This document shows positions 57,244-64,000 of a DNA stretch of 64,000 nt, one piece after another. How positions within the stretch are numbered: position 1 is the first letter of the stretch; the number at the start of each line of letters is the position of its first letter. The position numbers and the translations under genes are program-made. A model generated the notes under the pieces. That model searched no databases. It had not been told where the DNA came from and saw only the letters and a list, made by a program, of their open reading frames with translations. The DNA is from Hyphomicrobiales bacterium (GTDB taxonomy: Bacteria > Pseudomonadota > Alphaproteobacteria > Rhizobiales > Rhizobiaceae). Location of the stretch: contig UCGV01000036.1 of the NCBI GenBank assembly GCA_900471925.1, forward strand, positions 62,001-126,000, written 5' to 3'.

Positions 57244-57974
57244 TGACGAAGCGTATCTTCATGGGCGGTCTTGTCGCCGCCCTGCTGACCGGCATGACGG
57301 CCACCGCCTCCGCCGGCGATATCGCCAATATGCAGCCCGTCGGCTTTTCCGCCGATGGCAAGGTCTTCGCCTTTCAGGAATTCGGCATGAAGGATGGCAA
57401 GGTGCCCTATTCGGACACCTATTTCATCGACACCGAGACGGGGGCAAACCTCGAAGGCACGCCCTTCCATCTGGAATTGACGGACAAGGATGCCGATCTT
57501 TCCAAGGCCCGCCGCCAGAACCTGACGGCCGCCCGCAAGCAGATGGACCAGTATGACCTTCTGACCAATCCGGGCCTGATCGCCGCCTTCAACCCGCCGA
57601 CCGAACTCGGCTCGCCGATGAAGACCATCCGCTATACGGCGCTGGCCAACGACGGCCCTCCGCGCGGCGCCTATACGTTGCGGCTCGGCGATGCGCCGGT
57701 CCCGACACCCGACGCCTGCAAGGGCGTGAGCAACCATGTCGTCGGTTTCTCGCTACAGCTGATCGAAAAGGAAGGTGCGCCGAACCGCCAGGTCGTGCAT
57801 GAGGACAAGACGATCCCGGCCGATCGCGGCTGCCCCGTCGAATATCGCATGGGTGGCGCTCTGGTCTATCAGCCGGAATCCGGAAATCCCGTCCATATCG
57901 CTCTCATCCTGGCACTGAGCGCTGCTCCAGACGGGCGCGACGGTCGCTGGATCGCCATTCCGGTTCACCCCTGA
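57243..57974 (+). CDS. Predicted secreted DUF2259 protein
   Basis: A 243-aa precursor. MTKRIFMGGLVAALLTGMTATASA is the signal peptide. DIANMQPVGFSADGKVFAFQEFGMKDG starts the DUF2259 domain, a family of predicted secreted proteins in Alphaproteobacteria and spirochaetes with no assigned function. Two cysteines (DACKGV, GCPVEYR) may form a disulfide. It overlaps rpe by 1 nt, so it is probably part of the same operon. Confidence 0.88.
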   Translation: MTKRIFMGGLVAALLTGMTATASAGDIANMQPVGFSADGKVFAFQEFGMKDGKVPYSDTYFIDTETGANLEGTPFHLELTDKDADLSKARRQNLTAARKQMDQYDLLTNPGLIAAFNPPTELGSPMKTIRYTALANDGPPRGAYTLRLGDAPVPTPDACKGVSNHVVGFSLQLIEKEGAPNRQVVHEDKTIPADRGCPVEYRMGGALVYQPESGNPVHIALILALSAAPDGRDGRWIAIPVHP

Positions 57975-57976
57975 GA

Positions 57977-58486
57977 ATGAACCGTCTGCGGGCGGCGTGG
58001 CCGTCCTTATCGGAGCTTTTCGTCGGCGCCCCGTTCTGGGGCGTCCAGATGCTGATATCGGCCATGTCGGGGCTCTATCTGCGCAATGGCATGGAAACCA
58101 GCCATACGCTTGATCTCGCCATTCTCTATTTTGGCGGCGGCTTCCTTTCCTGGCCTTTCAATCTGATCGTCGGGCGATACTTCGCGCTTGGCCACCAGGT
58201 GGAAACCCGTTTTGCCGCCTTCTTTCTGGCGCTGACGATGGGCACGATCCTGATGACGGCCTTTCTCTTCGCCATGGATTACCGGATTTTCTATTCCCGC
58301 TGGCACGCGCCGTTCGGCTCCGTCATCTGGATGTTCCAGTTCGTATTTACGGGCGCCAGCGCCGTCTATCAGTTCCTCGTTCTCGGTCTCGGGCTGTTTT
58401 TGCCGCTCGGATTGGTCTGCCTTCTGGCAACGAGTCTGGCTCTTGCCAAACGCATGCCCAAACACGTGCCCAAACACGTGCGTTGA
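57977..58486 (+). CDS. Small integral membrane protein (169 aa)
   Basis: Predicted to have four hydrophobic helices (about residues 20-35, 48-70, 80-102 and 117-155). No family is recognised. The last residues are MPKHVPKHVR, encoded by a 12-nt tandem duplication at 58455-58478. It begins 2 nt after the DUF2259 gene and ends 62 nt before purB, so it likely belongs to the rpe operon. Function is unknown. Confidence 0.65.
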   Translation: MNRLRAAWPSLSELFVGAPFWGVQMLISAMSGLYLRNGMETSHTLDLAILYFGGGFLSWPFNLIVGRYFALGHQVETRFAAFFLALTMGTILMTAFLFAMDYRIFYSRWHAPFGSVIWMFQFVFTGASAVYQFLVLGLGLFLPLGLVCLLATSLALAKRMPKHVPKHVR

Positions 58487-58548
58487 GATTGCCGGCCGTC
58501 TTTGCTACAGGGGCCGCAGCTACTGTCACGAAATGAAGGCGCTCGCCC

Positions 58549-59856
58549 ATGATCCCTCGTTATTCCCGGCCCGAGATGGTCGCCATCTGGTCTCCCGAAA
58601 CCAAGTTCCGCATCTGGTTCGAGATCGAGGCCCATGCCTGTGATGCACTTGCAGACCTCGGCGTGATCCCGAAATCGGCGGCCGCCACGATATGGGAAAA
58701 AGGCGGCAAGGCGACCTTCGACGTTGCCCGCATCGATGAAATCGAGGCCGTCACCAAGCATGACGTCATCGCCTTCCTCACCCATCTTGCCGAAATCGTC
58801 GGCCCCGACGCCCGCTTCGTGCATCAGGGCATGACCTCATCGGATGTGCTCGACACGACGCTGAATATCCAGCTCGTGCGTGCTGCCGACATCCTGCTCG
58901 CTGGCGTGGACCGGGTTCTGGCAGCCCTGAAGACCCGCGCCTTCGAGCACAAGGATACGATCCGCATCGGTCGCAGCCACGGCATCCATGCCGAGCCGAC
59001 GACGATGGGCCTGACCTTCGCTCGCTTCTATGCCGAGATGAGCCGCAACCGCGCCCGCCTCGTGGCTGCCCGCGCTGAAATCGCCACCGGCGCCATTTCC
59101 GGCGCGGTCGGCACTTTCGCCAATATCGATCCCGTCGTCGAAGAGCATGTCTGCGCCGCCCTCGGCCTCGTTCCCGAGCCCGTTTCCACGCAGGTCATCC
59201 CGCGTGATCGTCACGCCATGTTCTTCGCGACACTCGGCGTCATCGGTTCGTCGATCGAAAACGTCGCGATCGAGATCCGCCACATGCAGCGCACGGAAGT
59301 GCTGGAAGCTGAAGAATTCTTCTCGCCGGGCCAGAAGGGCTCGTCGGCCATGCCGCACAAGCGCAACCCGGTCCTGACCGAAAACCTGACGGGCCTCGCC
59401 CGCCTCGTGCGCATGTCGGTCGTGCCGGCAATGGAGAACGTCGCTCTCTGGCACGAGCGCGACATCAGCCATTCGAGCGTCGAACGCGCCATCGGCCCGG
59501 ATACGACCATCACCCTCGACTTCGCGCTGAACCGTCTGGCCGGCGTCATCGAAAAGCTCGTGGTCTATCCCGAAAACATGATGAAGAACCTCGACAAGTT
59601 CCGCGGTCTCGTTCATTCGCAGCGCGTCCTGCTCGCACTCACGCAGGCCGGCACCTCGCGTGAGGATGCCTATCGCCTCGTGCAGCGCAACGCCATGAAG
59701 GTCTGGGAACACGGTGCGGATTTTCTGGAGGAACTGCTTGGCGACGCCGAAGTGCGTGCAGCGCTTTCGGAAGAGGAGATCCGGGAGAAATTCGACCTTG
59801 GCTACCACACCAAGCATGTCGACACGATCTTCCGCCGCGTTTTCGGCGAAGCCTGA
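58549..59856 (+). CDS. purB: Adenylosuccinate lyase
   Basis: Two steps of purine synthesis: splits SAICAR and adenylosuccinate, releasing fumarate. The 435-aa protein begins MIPRYSRPEMVAIWSPETKFRIWFEIE. FVHQGMTSSDVLDT holds the first active-site region, and QKGSSAMPHKRNPVLTEN is the fumarase/aspartase-superfamily signature with the catalytic Ser loop. It ends in a region typical of the short bacterial type (about 430 aa). A terminator follows at 59879. Confidence 0.97.
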   Translation: MIPRYSRPEMVAIWSPETKFRIWFEIEAHACDALADLGVIPKSAAATIWEKGGKATFDVARIDEIEAVTKHDVIAFLTHLAEIVGPDARFVHQGMTSSDVLDTTLNIQLVRAADILLAGVDRVLAALKTRAFEHKDTIRIGRSHGIHAEPTTMGLTFARFYAEMSRNRARLVAARAEIATGAISGAVGTFANIDPVVEEHVCAALGLVPEPVSTQVIPRDRHAMFFATLGVIGSSIENVAIEIRHMQRTEVLEAEEFFSPGQKGSSAMPHKRNPVLTENLTGLARLVRMSVVPAMENVALWHERDISHSSVERAIGPDTTITLDFALNRLAGVIEKLVVYPENMMKNLDKFRGLVHSQRVLLALTQAGTSREDAYRLVQRNAMKVWEHGADFLEELLGDAEVRAALSEEEIREKFDLGYHTKHVDTIFRRVFGEA

Positions 59857-59878
59857 TCGATCGAACATATGTTGTGAG

Positions 59879-59903
59879 ACGGCGCCCGCGAGGCGCCGTT
59901 TTC
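59879..59903 (+). terminator. Terminator after purB
   Basis: ACGGCGCC (59879-59886) pairs with GGCGCCGT (59892-59899) around CGCGA, then TTTTC. It separates purB from the convergent iron permease gene. Confidence 0.82.
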
Positions 59904-60363
59904 ATTTCCGCTTGCGCGTTGCTGCTGCGGCCGGGGCTCTGCGCTTCTTCGCCTCGGGTTTCGGCTTCGGTGCATCCGAAGCTTCTGTCCGCTGCGTCTC
60001 CCGCACGCCCTTGGCGGCCTTGGCGACCAGCCGGTCGAGATGTTCGAGGTCTTCCTCGTCGAGATTCTCGATGCCGATGAAGCGGTTTTCGGCATGGCTG
60101 GTGAGGATGATCTCGTCGAGCTTGGCCTGAATGGCGCGCGTATCGCGTGTCTGCGCATTCTGCAGCACGAAGACCATCAGGAAGGTAATGATCGTCGTAC
60201 CGGTATTGATGACCAGCTGCCAGGTCTCGGAATAGTCGAAGATCGGTCCGGTGGCGGCCCAGATGATGACGCTGACGAGCGCTAGTACGAAGATAACAGG
60301 CTTGCCTGCCCACTCCGAAACCTTGGTTGCGAAGCGGGCAAACACATGTCTCATCGTCGCCAT
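59902..60363 (-). CDS. Low-affinity iron permease family protein
   Basis: A 153-aa membrane protein. The domain runs from FARFATKVSEWAGKPVIFVLALVSVIIWAATGPIFDYS to NTGTTIITFLMVFVLQNAQTRDTRAIQAKLDEII, giving two to three helices, and then a cytoplasmic tail rich in Lys, Pro and Ala. The family takes its name from yeast Fet4 but is not shown to move iron in bacteria. GAENRFIGIENLDEEDLEHLDRL-like acidic region (residues ~90-115) follows the helices. Function in iron transport is only inferred. Confidence 0.85.
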   Translation of the reverse strand: MATMRHVFARFATKVSEWAGKPVIFVLALVSVIIWAATGPIFDYSETWQLVINTGTTIITFLMVFVLQNAQTRDTRAIQAKLDEIILTSHAENRFIGIENLDEEDLEHLDRLVAKAAKGVRETQRTEASDAPKPKPEAKKRRAPAAAATRKRK

Positions 60364-60418
60364 GCATATCCTCCCCGAAGCTGGCGCTCTCTAAACGTCG
60401 GAGAGGATCGCCGGTTCC

Positions 60419-61219
60419 TTATTCAGCAGGCGCAATCAGCTTGCGGTAGAGATGCCAGGTCGCATGGCCGAGGATCGGGATGACGAGTGCGAGGCCCGCA
60501 AAGACCGGGATCGTGCCGATAACGAGCAATGCTGCAACGATCAGGCCCCAGGTCAGCACAGGCACCGGATTGGTGAAGGTCGCCCGGATCGAGGCGCTCA
60601 TCGCTGCCACCGCCCCGCAATCCCTGTCGAGCAGCATCGGGAAGGTCACGACAGTAATCGCGAGAACCACGAGCGCAAAGCCGAGACCGACCAGATTGCC
60701 CCAGAGGATCAGCTGCATGCCCTCGGGCGTGCCGAAGACCTGCTGCATGAACAGCGACATGGAGCGCGGGAAGACTTCGCCGAGAAGGTTCGTATAGATC
60801 GTCTGCGCCGTCACCAGCCAGACGACGAAGGTCGCAAACAGAAGCAGGCCGACGGCGATGATCGATGGCAGCGCCGGCGAGCGGCGCACATTGAGCGCAT
60901 GATGCCAGGATGTGTCGAGCCCGGCTTCGCGCCGGCGGCTGATTTCATAAAGGCCGATCGCGGCTATCGGGCCGATCAGCACGAAACCCGACATCAGCGG
61001 AAAGACCATCGGTGCCAGGTTGGCGCCCGAGGTCAGCATCGTCAGGAAGATGCCGGCGATCGGATACATGAGACACAGGAAGACATAATGCGAAGGCTTC
61101 TCACGAAAATCCTCGAAACCGAGCCGTAGCGCGTCGAAGACATCGGCAATGCTGATGCGATTGATGACAGGCCGTGCGAAGCTTTCGCCAGCGCCCGTCA
61201 TGACATGGAATGCCGTCAT
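60419..61219 (-). CDS. DUF2189 integral membrane protein
   Basis: A 266-aa membrane protein with about six helices. MTAFHVMTGAGESFARPVINRISIADVFDALRLGFEDFREKPSHYVFLCLMYP at the start is characteristic of DUF2189. GAGGAGGAG just upstream of ATG 61219 is a strong ribosome site and settles the start. Function is unknown. It is followed on the same strand by the iron permease gene after 55 nt. Confidence 0.85.
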   Translation of the reverse strand: MTAFHVMTGAGESFARPVINRISIADVFDALRLGFEDFREKPSHYVFLCLMYPIAGIFLTMLTSGANLAPMVFPLMSGFVLIGPIAAIGLYEISRRREAGLDTSWHHALNVRRSPALPSIIAVGLLLFATFVVWLVTAQTIYTNLLGEVFPRSMSLFMQQVFGTPEGMQLILWGNLVGLGFALVVLAITVVTFPMLLDRDCGAVAAMSASIRATFTNPVPVLTWGLIVAALLVIGTIPVFAGLALVIPILGHATWHLYRKLIAPAE

Positions 61220-61380
61220 GGCTTTCTCCTCCTCAGCCAAGATGAGCCGGAGGCGCAGGTGACGGCGATGACAGGCCGACACGAGAACGCAACCGGCAGA
61301 CCGACACAATAGCAAATTTCTGACGCCAAGTCGCTCTCTCCCTTGACATATCGGTCAAGCTTTCTCACATCGGCGGCACT

Positions 61381-61935
61381 ATGAAAGCGTCAGAAGCAGA
61401 TATTCTCATCGTCCCCGGCTATACCAATTCCGGGCCGGACCATTGGCAGACCCGTTGGGAGGCCAAGCTCTCCACCGCGCGCCGCGTCGAACAGGCCGAG
61501 TGGTCGAAGCCCGTGCGCGACGACTGGATCGCCCGTATCGCCGAGGAGGTGAACGCCTCCACGCGCCCTGTCGTGCTGGTCGCCCATTCGCTCGGCGTGC
61601 CCTCGGTCATCCACGCGATCCCGCTGTTCGAAAAGCGCGTCGCCGGCGCCTTCTTCGTGGCCCCGCCCGATGTCGCCAATCCGGACATCCGCCCGAAGCA
61701 CCTGATGACCTTCGGCCCCTACCCGCGCGATCCGCTGCCCTTCCCGTCGATCACGGTCGCCAGCCGCAACGATCCCTTCGGCACCTATGAACATGCCGAC
61801 GAGATCGCCAACAGCTGGGGCTCCTTCCTCGTGGATGCCGGCGAATCCGGCCATATCAATGCCGATTCCGGCCATGGCCCCTGGCCTGAAGGCACGATGG
61901 TCTTTGCCCAGTTCCTGAGCCGCCTGCCCGGCTGA
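61381..61935 (+). CDS. RBBP9/YdeN-family alpha/beta hydrolase
   Basis: A 184-aa protein with a compact alpha/beta-hydrolase fold. ILIVPGYTNSGPDHWQTRWEAKL is the family signature (G-x-x-N/S-G-P/x-x-H-W). VVLVAHSLGVPSVIHAI holds the Ser nucleophile, SRNDPFGTYEHA the catalytic Asp and ESGHINADSGHGPWPEG the His. All three triad residues are therefore present, so it is probably a serine hydrolase. The substrate is unknown. The ATG at 61381 is the first in the frame and no leader is needed. Confidence 0.9.
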   Translation: MKASEADILIVPGYTNSGPDHWQTRWEAKLSTARRVEQAEWSKPVRDDWIARIAEEVNASTRPVVLVAHSLGVPSVIHAIPLFEKRVAGAFFVAPPDVANPDIRPKHLMTFGPYPRDPLPFPSITVASRNDPFGTYEHADEIANSWGSFLVDAGESGHINADSGHGPWPEGTMVFAQFLSRLPG

Positions 61936-62044
61936 GAAACCGGAAAATCCGGTATTTCCAGTGGATTAAGTGATCGCTTTCTAAGCATTTCTTAATGTAA
62001 GACCCGCACACTGCGCTCACGCCAGATAAGCGAGAGCGCGCCCA

Positions 62045-64000
62045 GTGAAGCAGACCCATCCGCCCAAAGCCGCTGCCGATATCAGTTGCGACGAACCGGT
62101 TGCCGATGGCTTTGCAAGCTATACTGATGATTCCGACATTGCCGAGCGCGAGAGCCGCTGGAACTACGCGCTTGTCGGCTCGGGTCTCGGCGTTTGGGAT
62201 CACAATTACCGCCTCGACAAGAAATTCTATTCGCGGACCTGGAAGAACATTCGCGGCATGGCGCCTGACGAGGAGGCCGATGGCGACTACGAGGCGTGGC
62301 TGCAACTCGTCCACCCCGCCGACCGCGATTTCGTCGTCAATGCCATCGAGCGGCAGAATGCCGGCGATCCCAACTATCATGTCTTCGAATATCGCGAGCG
62401 CCACAAGGATGGGCACTGGGTCTGGATCGAATGCCGCGGCGCACCAGTCGAATGGGATGAGACTGGGGCGGCCCAGCGTGTCGTCGGCACCGATACCGAC
62501 ATTACCGCGCGCAAGGAAACCGCGGAGATGCTGGCGCAGCTTTCCCGCCGCCTCGATCTTGCCCTGCAGATCAGCGACATCGGCGTTTTCGAAGCCGATA
62601 TCGACCACGGCACGGTGGAATGGGATGACCGCCTCATTGCCATCTACGGATTCAGGAATGCCGATCGCTTCACGGCCGGCGATGCCTGGCTCGGCAGCAT
62701 TCACCCCGACGATCGTGATCGGGTGAACGAAACCGTCGTCAGCAATGTCGACAACGAGACCGGCTTTCACCAGGAATTCCGCATCATCAGGGGCGATGGC
62801 GCCGAGCGCATCATCCGTGCCCGCTCGGCCTTCTTCGTCGATGGCAATGGCTGCCGCAAGCTGATCGGCGCCAACTGGGACGTGACGGAGGAAGTGGCGC
62901 TACGCAACGAGTTGCGCCGCGCCAAGGATCTTGCCGAAGCCCGCAACCGGGAGCTTGAAGCCGCCAAGGAAAGCATCGAGCACCTGGCGCTCCACGACTA
63001 TCTGACCGGGCTGCCGAATCGCCGCTACCTCGACAAGATGCTTGGGGAGCGCTCGGCCCAATGCCGCGAGGAAGGTTTGGCGCTTGCCATCCTTCATATC
63101 GATCTTGACCGCTTCAAGCAGATCAACGACACGCTCGGCCACCGCGCCGGCGACCACATGCTCAAACACGCCGCCCGCGTGCTGCGCGATTCCATTCGCG
63201 GCACCGATTTCGTCGCGCGTATCGGCGGGGACGAGTTCGTCGTCCTCTGCGTTGTCGATACCGCCTCCAAGAAGATCGCCACCGTTGCAGAGCGCATTAT
63301 CCGCGAACTGCGCAAGCCCATCAAATATGAGGGGCATGACTGCCGCTTCGGCGCGAGCATCGGCATTGCCATCGATGCCGGCCCGAAGCTCGACGAAAAG
63401 CAGCTGCTGCTCAATGCCGATATCGCGCTCTACCGGGCCAAGGGCTCGGGCCGCAACCGCCACGAATTCTTCTCCAATGCCGCCCGCCACACGATTCTGA
63501 CGGCCAAGCGCCTCGCCGACGAAATCCTGATCGGCCTGGAACGCAACGAATTCGTACCCTTCTACCAGCCGCAATTCGACGCTCGTACGCTCGATATCGC
63601 CGGCATGGAAACGCTCGCCCGCTGGCAGCATCCCGAACACGGCCTGCTTGCGCCCGATCGTTTCCTCGATATCGCCGAGGACCTCGATGTCGTCTCCACC
63701 ATCGATGCGCTGATCCTCGAACGGGCTATCGCCGAGCGCAAAGCGTGGGTCCGCGATGGCCTTGCCATTCCCCGCATTTCCGTCAATGTCTCCGGCCGGA
63801 GACTATCCGATCCGCAGCTTGGCAAGAAGCTGCGTTCGCTGAAGATCGAGCCCGGCACGGTCTCCTTCGAACTTCTGGAATCGATCTCGCTCGACGATTG
63901 CGACGAGGCCGTCACCGCCAATCTGAAGAAACTCAAGAAGCTCGGCATCGACATCGAGGTCGATGATTTCGGCACGGGCCACGCCTCGATCGTCAGCCTG
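62045..64000 (+). CDS. PAS-GGDEF-EAL cyclic-di-GMP protein (3' end outside window)
   Basis: At least 652 residues are visible. The upstream stop TAA at 62027 and GTG 62045 set the start. Two PAS/PAC domains (~30-155 and ~165-295, RHKDGHWVWIECRGAPVEWDE and FRIIRGDGAERIIRARSAF) precede a GGDEF domain with RIGGDEFVV intact and the product-inhibition I-site RGTD five residues before it. The EAL domain follows, its first motif being ETL (GMETLARWQHP), with LLES and DDFGTG retained. It can probably make c-di-GMP; degradation is plausible but the rest of EAL is not visible. No transmembrane helix is seen, so it should be cytosolic. Confidence 0.9.
   Translation, partial: MKQTHPPKAAADISCDEPVADGFASYTDDSDIAERESRWNYALVGSGLGVWDHNYRLDKKFYSRTWKNIRGMAPDEEADGDYEAWLQLVHPADRDFVVNAIERQNAGDPNYHVFEYRERHKDGHWVWIECRGAPVEWDETGAAQRVVGTDTDITARKETAEMLAQLSRRLDLALQISDIGVFEADIDHGTVEWDDRLIAIYGFRNADRFTAGDAWLGSIHPDDRDRVNETVVSNVDNETGFHQEFRIIRGDGAERIIRARSAFFVDGNGCRKLIGANWDVTEEVALRNELRRAKDLAEARNRELEAAKESIEHLALHDYLTGLPNRRYLDKMLGERSAQCREEGLALAILHIDLDRFKQINDTLGHRAGDHMLKHAARVLRDSIRGTDFVARIGGDEFVVLCVVDTASKKIATVAERIIRELRKPIKYEGHDCRFGASIGIAIDAGPKLDEKQLLLNADIALYRAKGSGRNRHEFFSNAARHTILTAKRLADEILIGLERNEFVPFYQPQFDARTLDIAGMETLARWQHPEHGLLAPDRFLDIAEDLDVVSTIDALILERAIAERKAWVRDGLAIPRISVNVSGRRLSDPQLGKKLRSLKIEPGTVSFELLESISLDDCDEAVTANLKKLKKLGIDIEVDDFGTGHASIVSL

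Noticed and set aside
61937..61962. ACCGGA/TCCGGT inverted repeat after the RBBP9-type gene
   Set aside because: The stem is 6 bp with a 3-nt loop and no T run, so it is too weak to call a terminator.

Overview
The window is a 64 kb stretch of chromosomal, mostly housekeeping DNA from an alphaproteobacterium of the order Rhizobiales, most likely a Rhizobium/Agrobacterium-type member of the Rhizobiaceae. The evidence is high-GC coding DNA, an ATP12-family chaperone, a long single-chain SdaA, a separate-chain propionyl-CoA carboxylase, a glycine-riboswitch-controlled gcvTHP operon, and a suf operon headed by Irr-type and RirA-type iron boxes. There is no prophage, insertion sequence or CRISPR array, and gene order is dense with many 1-4 nt stop/start overlaps.

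Layout. 1-8.1 kb: the C-terminal end of a SPOR-domain protein, then sdaA with a DUF1489 gene, two membrane proteins, a MerR regulator with its own palindromic operator, mgtE, a peptide-deformylase-like gene lacking two metal ligands, and a BON-domain gene. 8.2-13.9 kb: a small secreted protein, tRNA-Leu(GAG), a ygiB-ygiC-type pair, lipB, a DMT transporter and an unknown gene. 14-21.4 kb: pccA, glutathione-dependent formaldehyde dehydrogenase, ElaA-type acetyltransferase, YaiI, sugE behind a probable guanidine-II riboswitch, doxX, pccB and a lipoprotein. 21.5-25.8 kb: a leftward crcB-rluA-HAD-ATP12 cluster, two small genes and a PCu(A)C copper chaperone. 26-31 kb: tandem glycine riboswitch, gcvT-gcvH-gcvP and a DUF982 gene. 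31-34.8 kb: cupin, a degenerate tRNA, an SDR/TetR divergent pair with a double operator, a miniature flagellar-rod-like gene and a LysE exporter.

34.9-42.3 kb is the leftward suf operon (NifS-type desulfurase, sufB, a 73-aa unknown, sufC, sufD, sufS, a DUF59 gene and sufA), for iron-sulfur cluster assembly. 42.3-50.9 kb: alpha/beta hydrolase, GNAT, anmK, tyrS, a 1132-aa AsmA-like protein, bcp and a DUF455 ferritin-like gene. 51-64 kb: M23 peptidase preceded by a CtrA-like half-site, DEAD-box helicase, NUDIX, TfoX-like, flavin reductase, an orphan substrate-binding protein, rpe with two small envelope genes, purB, a low-affinity iron permease, a DUF2189 membrane protein, an RBBP9-type hydrolase and the start of a PAS-GGDEF-EAL protein that runs off the window.

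No wholly new multi-gene system is evident. The most interesting points are regulatory RNA and DNA (guanidine-II riboswitch, tandem glycine riboswitch, Irr and RirA boxes), a tRNA-shaped locus spoiled by two single-C insertions, a deformylase paralogue that has lost metal ligands, a 101-aa protein that joins the two ends of a flagellar rod protein, and a tandem 26-bp repeat after pccA.
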